A stretch of DNA of 25,160 nt, from positions 1 through 25,160 of the forward strand of contig JAEZIX010000099.1 of the NCBI GenBank assembly GCA_023415935.1, given 5' to 3'. The DNA is from Cyanobacteria bacterium OH_CDB_20. Lineage in GTDB: Bacteria; Cyanobacteriota; Vampirovibrionia; Gastranaerophilales; Gastranaerophilaceae. Below are positions 15,823-23,342 of the stretch, piece by piece. The notes under the pieces are model-generated. The model worked only from the letters and a program-made list of their open reading frames with translations, was not told the DNA's origin and searched no databases. Position 1 is the first letter of the stretch, and each line of letters starts with the position of its first letter. The position numbers were made by a program, and so were the translations under genes.

Positions 15823-16416
15823 TTATGCTCCGATTGCATTCATAAACATTTGCATTGCTTCAGGTGTTTTAGACCTCAAATCGGTGTCTTCTTCGCAATA
15901 TCTTTCAATATAGCTGTTTATTATTGCGTCAAATGCGTATGCAAGATGGTAGTAGTCTGAGCTAATTATTTTTGAACTTTTGTATTTTTCTTCTGAAAGC
16001 AGATCTTTTATTATCTCTGATACATATTTATATATTATTTTCATCGGATTTTCTTTACCTCGTTGGGCGTTTTTTAAGAAGAACAGATTACTGTTTATAT
16101 AGTCCTTTATTATAGTTTTGTTTTTTTCGTAATAAGAAAACTTGTACTCCACAATAGATTTGAGCTTTTCAATAGGTGAAGATATCTCTTTTACAAGTTC
16201 TTTTATTTCTAGAAAGGAATTATTTATAATATCGTGAATATAATGTGTAAAAAGCCCTTCTTTTGAGCCAAAAAATGAATATATTGTGCCAATTCCGATA
16301 TTCAATTCTTTTGAGATTTTTTCAATTTGTGTTTCCGTATATCCTTTATCCTTAAAGTGTTTAGAGGCTACTTTTAGGATAAGATTTTTTTTAAATTCTT
16401 TTACTTCTTTATGCAT
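15823..16416 (-). CDS. TetR/AcrR-family transcriptional regulator of the efflux operon
   Basis: A 197-residue regulator. The N-terminal helix-turn-helix domain spans about residues 8-58: a first helix, then E-T-Q-I-E-K-I-S-K-E-L-N-I-G-I-G-T-I-Y-S-F-F, and a following K-E-G-L-F helix. This is the usual TetR DNA-binding pattern. The C-terminal part (about 60-197) is helical and variable, as expected for a ligand-binding and dimerisation domain. AAGGAG stands about 6 bases before the ATG. It is the first gene of the efflux operon and is preceded by three phased palindromes (16429-16480), so it probably represses its own operon and is released by a transported compound. The ligand cannot be predicted. 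Confidence 0.92.
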   Translation of the reverse strand: MHKEVKEFKKNLILKVASKHFKDKGYTETQIEKISKELNIGIGTIYSFFGSKEGLFTHYIHDIINNSFLEIKELVKEISSPIEKLKSIVEYKFSYYEKNKTIIKDYINSNLFFLKNAQRGKENPMKIIYKYVSEIIKDLLSEEKYKSSKIISSDYYHLAYAFDAIINSYIERYCEEDTDLRSKTPEAMQMFMNAIGA

Positions 16417-16428
16417 ATTTTCTCCTTG

Positions 16429-16480
16429 TTAGAATGATATTCTAAAAATGAATATTATTCAATATCTGAATTATATTCTA
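16429..16480 (-). promoter_or_regulatory. Triple operator and promoter region of the efflux operon
   Basis: Three copies of the palindrome GAAT-N3-ATTC are centred at 16437, 16455 and 16473, exactly 18 bp apart. The one nearest the gene is longest, with 7-bp arms TTAGAAT/ATTCTAA at 16429-16445. The third copy overlaps a minus-strand TATAAT (16475-16470), so a bound repressor would block a -10 box. The likely ligand is the TetR-family protein encoded directly downstream. The repeats are seen; the binding is inference. Confidence 0.72.
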
Positions 16481-16488
16481 AAATCTCA

Positions 16489-16516
16489 AAAAAATAAACA
16501 GTGATATTCACTGTTT
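16489..16516 (-). terminator. Terminator after the 47-codon ORF (possibly bidirectional)
   Basis: A perfect 9-bp stem (AAACAGTGA at 16496-16504 with TCACTGTTT at 16508-16516) has a TAT loop. On the minus strand it runs into ATTTTTTT. On the plus strand there is a shorter TTTTTC. It separates the small upstream ORF from the efflux operon promoter. Confidence 0.8.
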
Positions 16517-16539
16517 TTCTTGTTTAGGGGCTTTACTTT

Positions 16540-16683
16540 TTAGTCGAATAAACTTTTAGGTTTAGAGAATTTGTCGGGGTGATTAGAGTTTGAAAGAATT
16601 ATCTCTTGATACTCATTTTTATCGATGTTTACGCCCATATTTTTTATGTTTATTTTTAATTTTTTCTTCTTATCGTTTTTCAT
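16540..16683 (-). CDS. Putative small basic protein, 47 residues
   Basis: An ATG at 16683-16681 opens 47 codons to a TAA at 16542-16540, followed 24 bases later by a strong minus-strand terminator. The product is very Lys-rich at its start (M-K-N-D-K-K-K-K-L-K-I-N-I-K-N), then has N-x-D-K-N-E-Y-Q-E-I-I-L and ends P-K-S-L-F-D. There is no membrane segment. Codons end mostly in A or T, as in the surrounding genes, and the terminator is well placed, which supports a real gene. Against it, no clear Shine-Dalgarno site precedes the ATG; only GAAAG about 9 bases upstream. I recognise no family. Confidence 0.5.
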   Translation of the reverse strand: MKNDKKKKLKINIKNMGVNIDKNEYQEIILSNSNHPDKFSKPKSLFD

Positions 16684-16747
16684 AAAGTATTCTTTCAAAG
16701 ATTTATTTCTTATTTTATTTTATCAGAAAGTACATTAAAAGTTCTAC

Positions 16748-16775
16748 TTTACATATTTTGTAAATGTGATATTAT
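16748..16775 (+). promoter_or_regulatory. Candidate promoter or operator upstream of the cobalamin riboswitch
   Basis: TTTACA (16748-16753) is 16 bases from TATTAT (16770-16775), with a TGA at 16767-16769 as an extended -10. The same bases include an inverted repeat TTTACA/TGTAAA (16748-16764). If this promoter is used, transcription would start near 16782, just inside the proposed closing stem of the riboswitch. An upstream promoter may therefore be the true one. Confidence 0.35.
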
Positions 16776-16776
16776 T

Positions 16777-16912
16777 GACCTGTGAGGAAAACCTGTTGGA
16801 GTCAGGTACTGTGCCGCAACTGTAAGTGGAATATGAAAATAATCCTTAAGTCAGAATACTCACGAGACTTTTAATCAGGTCTATAAAGTTTACTTACGAG
16901 CATGAGGTCAGG
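16777..16912 (+). promoter_or_regulatory. Cobalamin (B12) riboswitch controlling the btu operon
   Basis: The conserved core is easy to read: G-A-G-G-A-A-A-A (16784-16791), a hairpin of ACCTG/CAGGT, then ACTG, GCCGCAACTGTAA (16813-16825) and the B12-box-like AAGTCAGAATACT (16848-16860). The closing stem has GTGAG (16782-16786) with CTCAC (16859-16863), and GACCTG (16777-16782) can pair with CAGGTC (16876-16881). The aptamer is short, without the long optional arms of the E. coli btuB element. TGACCT (16776-16781) is also complementary to AGGTCA (16905-16910), which includes most of the GAGG ribosome-binding site of btuB, suggesting control of translation start. No terminator hairpin with T tract is visible, which fits. 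The downstream genes are transporter genes for cobalamin. Confidence 0.9.
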
Positions 16913-16915
16913 ATT

Positions 16916-19009
16916 ATGAAAAAGAATTTTTTATTTTTATTAGCACTTTGTTTTGTCGTGCTAAATTTTCAGCCTGTACCGAATACCTTCGCAATAGAAG
17001 AAGCTAGCGTCAGCAAAGCCTCAAAGGGTTTAAATGTTGATGTACCGACATCTTCTTCCACGATGTTGTTCGGGCAGCTTGATGAAAAACAGGTTTATTA
17101 TTCAAGTAATTATATTGAATCAAAAGAATCACTTGGTTCAAGTATTGATATAATAACAAGAGATGACATTAAAAAACAGACATCACCTGTTCTGGCAGAA
17201 CTTTTAAATCAGGTCGCAGGAGTTACTGTTAATACTTCAAACGGGTCTTTAGGATCTTCATCTACTGTAAGGATGAGGGGAACAGACAGGGTTAATTTTG
17301 TTGTTGACGGATTGACAGCAAATAGACCTTCTATGACAAGTACAGGATTTGATTCGCAGTTTTACCTTTCTGATGACGTTGAAAGGGTTGAAGTTATTAG
17401 AGGGCCTCAAGGAAACATCAATGGTGTTAATGCTTCTGGCGGAGTCATTGCCCTTCAAACAAGAAAAGGGCGCGGACCTTTGTCTTTAGAACTTGAATCA
17501 GGAATGGGCAACCTTGGCACTGTTAAAGAAAGATTTGCAGTTTCAACAGGGGATGAAAAAAAAGATTATTATTTAGGGGTTACCTGGTTTAAAACCAATG
17601 GTGGAATGAGAACTGACAGCCTTGGCACGGTCGGAAATGATGATTACAACAATATAAATATTGTTCAAAACATCGGAGCAAAAGTGTTTGAAGGAAAAGC
17701 TGAGATAAGAGATGTTTTCAGATTTTCAAGAGCAAGAAAAGGTATTGCAATAGGTTCAGACCCTATTTATTACGCAGATTACAACTCTCCTAACAGCTAT
17801 GCTAAGAACTTTGATTTTACGAATGTTTTATCTTGGAATCATGCTATTAACGATAAATATGATTATTCAACAAAGTTTGGAATTTATCACAATGAATCTG
17901 ATAACTTCATCAGAACAGATGCTATATACGGCGATCCTTTGTATCAATCAACTTCTCAGATAGGTTCTACAAGATTAACTTTCAATAACCAGCATAATTA
18001 TAGGTATAAAGACTGGAATACATTATCAGTAGGTTATTCGTTAAATACGGAATTTATTGACGGAAAAACATATGACGCTTCTATGTGGAGCAGTGTTTAC
18101 AATAAATATAGCGGTAACACAGTTCAAAATGATGTTTATATCAGTGATTTAATAAATATAAAAGATAAATTATTCATTAGAGGCGGTTCAAGACTTGTTC
18201 ATAACTCAGCTTTTGGAACATATGTAATGCCAAATGCATCTGCTGCTTTAGTATTGCCGACATTTAAAATTGCAGGCGCAAAAACTAAATTTAGAAGTTC
18301 ATTCGGGCAAAGTGTTAATACTCCTACCTTGTATCAAAGGTTCGGAAGAGCTGATATGGGCTATTGGGGAATGCTTCCAAATCCTAACCTGAAAGCAGAA
18401 CATATGACATCTTGGGATATGGGCGTTGAGCAGAGCTTTTTCAACGAAAAATTGTCTTTTGACGCAGGGTATTTTCACAGTGATTACAAAGACTATCTAG
18501 GCTATTATTCCGATCCTGTTACCTGGTATGGAAAATATATGAATGTAAGTAAGGCAAGCATTCAAGGTATTGAAACAACAATGACATACAAGCCTAATGA
18601 TAAATTCAAATTGGTTGCGAATTATACAATAACTGATTCTGAAGATAAGGAATCACATACTGCACTTGTTGCGTGTCCTAAAAACAGAATAAATGCTATG
18701 GTTTATTGGACTCCGCATGAAAGAGTCAATGCATTTGCAGGAGTTGAGGCTTCTTCTACAAGATCTATATCTCAAAGCCCTTCAGTAGCAAGAGTCCCTA
18801 GCTACGTTGATGTAAAACTCGGCGCAACTGTGAGGCTATTTAGCTACAAAGGTGTTGATGTTTACCTAAAATCTGTTGTGTATAACCTCTTAAACCAAAA
18901 TATAGCAATGTATCACAACAGTGCTAATCAAAGGTATTATGCTCCGGGGATAAACTTTATGACAGGTATCTTTATGAATTACACTTTACCTTCAAAAGAG
19001 AAACTGTGA
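16916..19009 (+). CDS. btuB: TonB-dependent outer-membrane receptor, BtuB-like corrinoid transporter
   Basis: A 697-residue outer-membrane receptor. The signal peptide is residues 1-26 (M-K-K-N, hydrophobic core, cut after T-F-A). A plug domain follows (about 55-190) with S-I-D-I-I-T-R-D-D-I, L-L-N-Q-V-A-G-V-T-V, V-R-M-R-G-T-D-R and V-E-V-I-R-G-P-Q-G, which are classical TonB-receptor plug motifs. The rest is a beta-barrel of alternating aromatic strands, including the Y-F-H-S-D-Y-K-D-Y and L-L-N-Q-N-I segments near the end. The C-terminus (S-K-E-K-L) lacks the usual terminal Phe/Trp. GAGG is 8 bases before the ATG. Specificity for cobalamin is inferred from the riboswitch directly upstream and the BtuCDF-like genes downstream, not from the receptor itself. 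No TonB or ExbBD gene is in the window. Confidence 0.9.
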   Translation: MKKNFLFLLALCFVVLNFQPVPNTFAIEEASVSKASKGLNVDVPTSSSTMLFGQLDEKQVYYSSNYIESKESLGSSIDIITRDDIKKQTSPVLAELLNQVAGVTVNTSNGSLGSSSTVRMRGTDRVNFVVDGLTANRPSMTSTGFDSQFYLSDDVERVEVIRGPQGNINGVNASGGVIALQTRKGRGPLSLELESGMGNLGTVKERFAVSTGDEKKDYYLGVTWFKTNGGMRTDSLGTVGNDDYNNINIVQNIGAKVFEGKAEIRDVFRFSRARKGIAIGSDPIYYADYNSPNSYAKNFDFTNVLSWNHAINDKYDYSTKFGIYHNESDNFIRTDAIYGDPLYQSTSQIGSTRLTFNNQHNYRYKDWNTLSVGYSLNTEFIDGKTYDASMWSSVYNKYSGNTVQNDVYISDLINIKDKLFIRGGSRLVHNSAFGTYVMPNASAALVLPTFKIAGAKTKFRSSFGQSVNTPTLYQRFGRADMGYWGMLPNPNLKAEHMTSWDMGVEQSFFNEKLSFDAGYFHSDYKDYLGYYSDPVTWYGKYMNVSKASIQGIETTMTYKPNDKFKLVANYTITDSEDKESHTALVACPKNRINAMVYWTPHERVNAFAGVEASSTRSISQSPSVARVPSYVDVKLGATVRLFSYKGVDVYLKSVVYNLLNQNIAMYHNSANQRYYAPGINFMTGIFMNYTLPSKEKL

Positions 19010-19040
19010 TATAATTCCCTTGACGGTGGGATATTATTTA

Positions 19041-20030
19041 ATGCATAAAACTAAAAAACATAAAATATATATTTTAATATCTATAATAATTATATTTGTA
19101 GCCTGCTTGTATCTTGCGATATTTGCGGGTTACAAAGATTTTGGAGAAAACCTTCTAGTAAGACTTTTCCATATTTCTAATGATTCAGATAGTATTATTC
19201 TTGAAGTCTTGAGGCTTCCAAGGGCAGTAAAAGCACTTGTTGCGGGTGCTTGTCTTGCTGTTGCCGGTATGCTTATGCAGGCGGTTTCTAAAAATCCTCT
19301 GGCAGAGCCTTACATAACAGGTATTTCATCAGGCGCAGCACTCGGTATGGTTATTTCAATTTTGCTTTTTAATAGTGCCAATTACTCTTTCTTCGGCTTT
19401 ATCGGCGCGATATTTGCTTCTTTAATCGTAATAGTGCTTTCAGGATTTAAGAAATTTTCAATCACAAAGCTAATTTTAGTTGGTTTTTCTTTGAATATAT
19501 TTGCAAGCTCTTTGATTTCAATCATTATGCTTACAAATGCAGAAAAAGCATATCCTATGATGCTTATACTTTCTGGCGGTGTTTCAGGCGGGAGTGTTAT
19601 TTCAGTTAAAACACTTGTAATATTTTTCGCAATAGCTCTTGCAGCTTGTTTTTATGTTATTCCTAAGCTGAACTTCTTAAGGCTTGATAATGATATTGCT
19701 TTTGAAGGCCATAATAAAAGAAAACTTTATACCACGGCAATACTTGTTGTATCTTCATTTTTAACTGCGTTAAGCGTTTTTGCAGCAGGAATATTGGGTT
19801 TTGTCGGAATTATTATCCCTCAAATATCAAAGATGCTTGTAGGGCAAGATTATAGATGGCTCTTTTTTGTAAACCTTATCCTTGGAGCTTCTTTCCTTTT
19901 GTTCTCTGACTATTTGGCAAGGATTTTGGTATATCCGTTACAGCTTCCTTTAGGGCTTGTTATAGCTTTTATCGGCGCTCCTGTATTTGTGTTTTTCTTA
20001 ACCAAAAAAGGAGATATTTTTAATGATTAA
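19041..20030 (+). CDS. btuC: FecCD/BtuC-family ABC permease for corrinoid import
   Basis: A 329-residue inner-membrane permease with about ten membrane helices. The family motif G-A-C-L-A-V-A-G-M-L-M-Q-A-V-S-K-N-P-L-A-E-P is near residues 70-91. The coupling region G-I-L-G-F-V-G-I-I-I-P-Q and the C-terminal P-L-G-L-V-I-A-F-I-G-A-P-V-F are also intact. I choose the ATG at 19041; GGTGGG lies about 10 bases upstream, and the TTG at 19020 would add seven residues without a better site. The gene starts 31 bases after btuB and overlaps btuD by 8 bases. FecCD members import haem, siderophores or cobalamin; the riboswitch points to corrinoids. Confidence 0.92.
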   Translation: MHKTKKHKIYILISIIIIFVACLYLAIFAGYKDFGENLLVRLFHISNDSDSIILEVLRLPRAVKALVAGACLAVAGMLMQAVSKNPLAEPYITGISSGAALGMVISILLFNSANYSFFGFIGAIFASLIVIVLSGFKKFSITKLILVGFSLNIFASSLISIIMLTNAEKAYPMMLILSGGVSGGSVISVKTLVIFFAIALAACFYVIPKLNFLRLDNDIAFEGHNKRKLYTTAILVVSSFLTALSVFAAGILGFVGIIIPQISKMLVGQDYRWLFFVNLILGASFLLFSDYLARILVYPLQLPLGLVIAFIGAPVFVFFLTKKGDIFND

Positions 20031-20745
20031 TGTTGAAAATCTATCTCTTAGTTTTGACGATAAAGAATTTTTCAATGATATTTCTTTTTGCTTTATGGAG
20101 AACAAAGTTAATATTATTGCAGGACCTAATGGGGTCGGAAAGACAAGTATATTAAGGATTTTGTCAGGTGTTTTGAAGCCAAAAGGCTTTGAACTCAAAC
20201 TCAACGGAAAAAAAGTTTTTTATCTTCCGCAAAGAATTGAGTATCCTTGCAATATTACTCTTTATGAGTATTTGTCTTCAGCTTTTTATGAAAGAGGCTG
20301 GAAATGGTTCCTTGATAAAAAAGATAAGAAAAAAATTGACTCAGTACTTGATATTCTCGAACTTAAAGACAAAAAAGAAGTCTCAATTGATGTTTTATCC
20401 TCAGGTGAGATTCAAAAGGCAAATATCGCGTTAGGCTTGCTTTCAGATGCTCAAATACTTTTACTTGATGAACCAACATCAAATATGGATTTGGTTAATC
20501 AAATCAAAGTTTTAAATATTATTAAAAAACTTACGTTGGAAGATATTACAGTTGTTATTGTGCTTCATGACATCAATCTTTCTGCAAGTTTTGGTGATTA
20601 TTTTATTGGCGTAAGAAGCGATAAATCTGTTATGTGTGCTGAGAGAAATGAATTCTTTACGCCAGAAAATCTTCAAAGTATTTATAATATTAAATTTAAG
20701 GTTGTTAATAATGACGAAGACTTCCATGTACAGATTTTTACTTAG
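20023..20745 (+). CDS. btuD: ABC transporter ATP-binding protein, BtuD/FecE-like
   Basis: A 240-residue nucleotide-binding subunit. The Walker A motif is G-P-N-G-V-G-K-T-S (34-42), the signature L-S-S-G-E is near 125, the Walker B L-L-L-D-E-P-T is near 146, and the switch His is in V-L-H-D-I-N. The Q-loop lies at Y-L-P-Q-R. All catalytic elements are intact. It overlaps the end of btuC by 8 bases, so the two are cotranslated, and its own end overlaps the btuF start by 35 bases. It energises import through the BtuC-like channel. Confidence 0.93.
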   Translation: MINVENLSLSFDDKEFFNDISFCFMENKVNIIAGPNGVGKTSILRILSGVLKPKGFELKLNGKKVFYLPQRIEYPCNITLYEYLSSAFYERGWKWFLDKKDKKKIDSVLDILELKDKKEVSIDVLSSGEIQKANIALGLLSDAQILLLDEPTSNMDLVNQIKVLNIIKKLTLEDITVVIVLHDINLSASFGDYFIGVRSDKSVMCAERNEFFTPENLQSIYNIKFKVVNNDEDFHVQIFT

Positions 20746-21490
20746 TTTATTGTTGATTTGTTTTCTGCAAACGGCTGCTATGAGTAAAAATACTTTTATA
20801 AGCCTTTTGTCAGGAAATACAGAAATTATGTACTTGCTAGGCGCGCAGGACAGTTTGCTTGCAGTTTCAACAACTTGCTATTACCCTAAAGAAGCTAAGT
20901 TAAAAAAGAGGGTTGGCGACAGTTATTATGCAAATTTAGAAGAAATAATAAAACTCAAACCGGATTATCTTCTTTCGTTTTATACCTCAAAGCCTTTGCT
21001 TGCAGGAGTTGAAAGAACTCATACCAAGGTGTTGTACTTTGAATATAATAAAATAAATGACATATATAAAAATATTACTACTCTGGGAAAACTTACAGGT
21101 AAAGACAAAAAGGCGCTTGAGCTCAATAATTCGATAAGATCAAAAATTGCAAGCGCAAAAACTTCTCATCCAAAAAAAATCTTATACTTGCTTCAGATGG
21201 AACCTTACATCAGTATTGGTGATTCGAGTTTTATAACAGACGTCATAAAGGCTTCAGGTCAAAATTCTGTTACTGCTTCTTTAAAATTATATTACCCGTC
21301 TCTTTCGCCTGAATTTATTGTTAATTCAAATCCTGATATTATTGTTTTGGGATTCCCCGGTAATTTGAAGGTATTGAAAAGACTATGCCCAAAGGCAAAA
21401 ATCGTTGTTATCGATGATTATATGCGCGATGTTATTAATAGACCGGGTCCTAGAGTTGCTGAAAGCGTTGAATTTTTCGCAAAATTGTAG
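20711..21490 (+). CDS. btuF: Periplasmic corrinoid-binding protein, BtuF-like
   Basis: A 259-residue helical-backbone-type substrate-binding protein of the BtuF/FecB group. The signal peptide is in residues 1 to about 24 (M-T-K-T-S-M-Y-R, then a hydrophobic core ending Q-T-A-A-M-S), with no lipobox. The two lobes follow: I-S-L-L-S-G-N-T-E-I-M-Y-L-L-G-A and L-E-E-I-I-K-L-K-P-D-Y-L-L-S-F in the first, S-P-E-F-I-V-N-S-N-P-D-I-I-V-L-G-F in the second, joined by a long helix around residues 105-140. These segments match the family pattern of E-I-I-x-L-K-P-D. The open frame begins at 20636, but the ATG at 20711 (AAGG about 9 bases upstream) gives a proper signal peptide; an ATG at 20726 is also possible. 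It is the last gene of the btu operon and ends 20 bases from a convergent gene. Confidence 0.88.
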   Translation: MTKTSMYRFLLSLLLICFLQTAAMSKNTFISLLSGNTEIMYLLGAQDSLLAVSTTCYYPKEAKLKKRVGDSYYANLEEIIKLKPDYLLSFYTSKPLLAGVERTHTKVLYFEYNKINDIYKNITTLGKLTGKDKKALELNNSIRSKIASAKTSHPKKILYLLQMEPYISIGDSSFITDVIKASGQNSVTASLKLYYPSLSPEFIVNSNPDIIVLGFPGNLKVLKRLCPKAKIVVIDDYMRDVINRPGPRVAESVEFFAKL

Positions 21491-21510
21491 TCTAAAAATT
21501 ACAAAGGCTT

Positions 21511-22377
21511 CTATTTTATCCCTTTGATAAAAGCGACGTTTGTTGTTACTGTAATTTCACGCCCTGTAAGGTCTTTATCAACTTCTTGGATAAATTTGTC
21601 AACTTTATTTTCATCAAAGTATTTTAAGAATTTTTCTTTTATTGTTGTTTCCCCCGGGCTTGGTGGGGTATTAAACCAAGTTGATACAGTGTTTGGGGCA
21701 ACAATATAAGTTGAAGCTGAAGGTTCAACATTTACAAACCCGTCTTTAAATCCTGCGATTTCCATATTTTGCGCGATACTGTTTGCATCAAAATTTGTAA
21801 TAGGGTCATTAGGGTTTGTCATAAAGTCTTCTTCTGCTTGTTTAAAGCCTTCATAGTCTGTTATTGCATTAGGATTTACGATTTCGTAATACTTGGTATT
21901 TGAGCGCATAATAGGTTCAAATGCTGCGAATATTCCTCCCGGTTTTAAAATCCTATACACTTCATTAAAGGCTTTTTGTTTGTCTAAAATATGGACTAGA
22001 ACTGAGCGCATAAGCGCCTTATCAACTGATTCTGATTCAAGTTTTATATCGGTCGAATCTGATTGTAAAAACTCTACTTTAGGTTTTATTTCAAGTGTTT
22101 TTATTAGGTTTTGGCATTCAATCAAGCAGTCTTCAAATTTGTCTGAGAAGATAATTTTACCGTTTTCATTTAGTTTTTCCATAACGCCAAAAGCCAATAG
22201 TCCTGTACCAGTTCCTATATCTATTACTTTGTCATCAGGTTTTATCTCAGCGTTTGTAAGCACGATATCTCTAACTGCTCCAAGCCAGTTCATTGTCTGT
22301 GTAAGCTGGTTTTCATCCATATATGAAAATCTTGTTTTCTTAAGCCATTCAGACCAGTTTTTACAAATTTCAGACAT
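21511..22377 (-). CDS. Class I SAM-dependent methyltransferase, substrate unknown
   Basis: A 288-residue Rossmann-fold methyltransferase. Motif I is V-I-D-I-G-T-G-T-G-L-L-A-F-G (SAM binding, Asp53-Gly59). An acidic residue ends the second strand in I-I-F-S-D-K-F, and A-L-M-R-S-V-L-V-H-I-L-D and R-I-L-K-P-G-G-I-F-A-A-F-E-P are the later motifs, as in the UbiE/Methyltransf_11 group. The C-terminal ~90 residues (after about 200) are extra and may form the substrate part. GAGGAG stands about 5 bases before the ATG. It starts 10 bases after the zinc-ribbon gene, so it belongs to the bamA-tsaE-tsaB operon, but the context does not reveal its substrate. It could act on a small molecule, a quinone or a protein. 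Confidence 0.85.
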   Translation of the reverse strand: MSEICKNWSEWLKKTRFSYMDENQLTQTMNWLGAVRDIVLTNAEIKPDDKVIDIGTGTGLLAFGVMEKLNENGKIIFSDKFEDCLIECQNLIKTLEIKPKVEFLQSDSTDIKLESESVDKALMRSVLVHILDKQKAFNEVYRILKPGGIFAAFEPIMRSNTKYYEIVNPNAITDYEGFKQAEEDFMTNPNDPITNFDANSIAQNMEIAGFKDGFVNVEPSASTYIVAPNTVSTWFNTPPSPGETTIKEKFLKYFDENKVDKFIQEVDKDLTGREITVTTNVAFIKGIK

Positions 22378-22387
22378 TCAAACTCCT

Positions 22388-22672
22388 CTATTCTAAGTCA
22401 TTGTTGCAGTTAGGGCATTTCATTTGGGAATGTTTCACCTTTTGACCGCAATATGGACATATCTTGTAAACTTCGCCCATCTCTGGCTCGTAGTTTATCT
22501 CTTTTTCGCGCTCTTTTTCTTTTATATTTATCTTGACGGTATTTATATAATCTCTAAAAATAAAAACAAGAACTACTAATACCACTAAATACCACAATTT
22601 TAAAAGTGCAAAAATTATGAAAAATAGTATTAAAGAAATTATTAAACAACCCTTGATTTCTATTTTGTACAT
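22388..22672 (-). CDS. Small membrane protein with C-terminal zinc ribbon
   Basis: A 94-residue protein. Residues about 9-39 are strongly hydrophobic and could form one long or two short membrane segments around Lys25-Trp27. A highly charged linker (K-E-K-E-R-E-K-E, about 51-58) follows. The C-terminus is a compact zinc-ribbon motif C-P-Y-C ... C-P-N-C (Cys72, 75, 86, 89), with the last residues D-L-E. The ribbon would face the cytoplasm if the linker follows the positive-inside rule. The ATG comes two bases after the tsaB stop, so translation is coupled to tsaB. I do not know its function. It is not a recognised subunit of either the t6A or BAM machinery. Confidence 0.78.
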   Translation of the reverse strand: MYKIEIKGCLIISLILFFIIFALLKLWYLVVLVVLVFIFRDYINTVKINIKEKEREKEINYEPEMGEVYKICPYCGQKVKHSQMKCPNCNNDLE

Positions 22673-22673
22673 T

Positions 22674-23342
22674 TTATCTCACTTTTGGTTTGGAAATTGA
22701 AGGAGGCTGAATGTATAAAGGTTTCAATTCTGCCCAGTTAAAATTATTATCGGAATTTTTTAGTTTGTCACTTGTCAGCTTTGCTAAATATTTTCCTAAT
22801 TCATATTCTTTTTCTTCGTAAGAAGTTGCAGAAATGCCGTTTTCTTCTAAAAAGTTTTTTATCGAGTTATCTGTTACTATGAAATATTTATCAAAATCAT
22901 ATTTTAACACATCTTCTTTTAAAGTTGCGCACGGCGCTTTCATCTCTTTTCCTTCATTCGAGTAAATAGCTTCGTAAACTTTTTCTTTTCTTGCATCTAA
23001 AAGAACAAGCGTGTCTTTTTCTGTTGTATTAATTTTCGACAGAATTTCAAGAGAAGAAAATCCCAAAAGTTTTATGTTTAGAGCTTGCGCGAAGACTCTT
23101 GCAATAGTGTTGCAAACTCTTATCCCCGTAAAACTACCGGGTCCGATGTTTGTTCCGATTGCATTTATATCTTCCATTGTGAGATTGTTGTTTTTTAAAA
23201 CATCTACAATTACAGGGATTAAATATGCGCTGTGGTATTTTTCGTCAGTACTGTCTAAAACCCTTGAATCAATTATGTTTTCATCTTCTGATAATGTTAT
23301 ATAAGTCTTATTAAGGCTTGTATCAAATGTTAAAGTTTTCAA
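22674..23342 (-). CDS. tsaB: tRNA N6-threonylcarbamoyladenosine (t6A) biosynthesis protein TsaB
   Basis: A 222-residue ASKHA-fold protein. It acts as a non-catalytic partner of TsaD in moving threonylcarbamoyl to A37 of ANN-decoding tRNAs. The N-terminal F-D-T-S (6-9) and the family signature G-P-G-S-F-T-G-I-R (67-75) are intact, and the length is usual. The start codon is TTG (23342-23340); it overlaps the tsaE stop as TTGA, which fixes the start and implies coupled translation. TsaD and TsaC are not in the window. Confidence 0.93.
   Translation of the reverse strand: MKTLTFDTSLNKTYITLSEDENIIDSRVLDSTDEKYHSAYLIPVIVDVLKNNNLTMEDINAIGTNIGPGSFTGIRVCNTIARVFAQALNIKLLGFSSLEILSKINTTEKDTLVLLDARKEKVYEAIYSNEGKEMKAPCATLKEDVLKYDFDKYFIVTDNSIKNFLEENGISATSYEEKEYELGKYLAKLTSDKLKNSDNNFNWAELKPLYIQPPSISKPKVR

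Noticed and set aside
20636..20710. Longer N-terminus for the BtuF-like protein
   Set aside because: It lies inside btuD, carries no ribosome-binding site and would bury the signal peptide.
21491..21530. Terminator between the convergent btuF and methyltransferase genes
   Set aside because: The CAAAGG/CCTTTG repeat has a long loop, lies partly in coding sequence and has no T tract.
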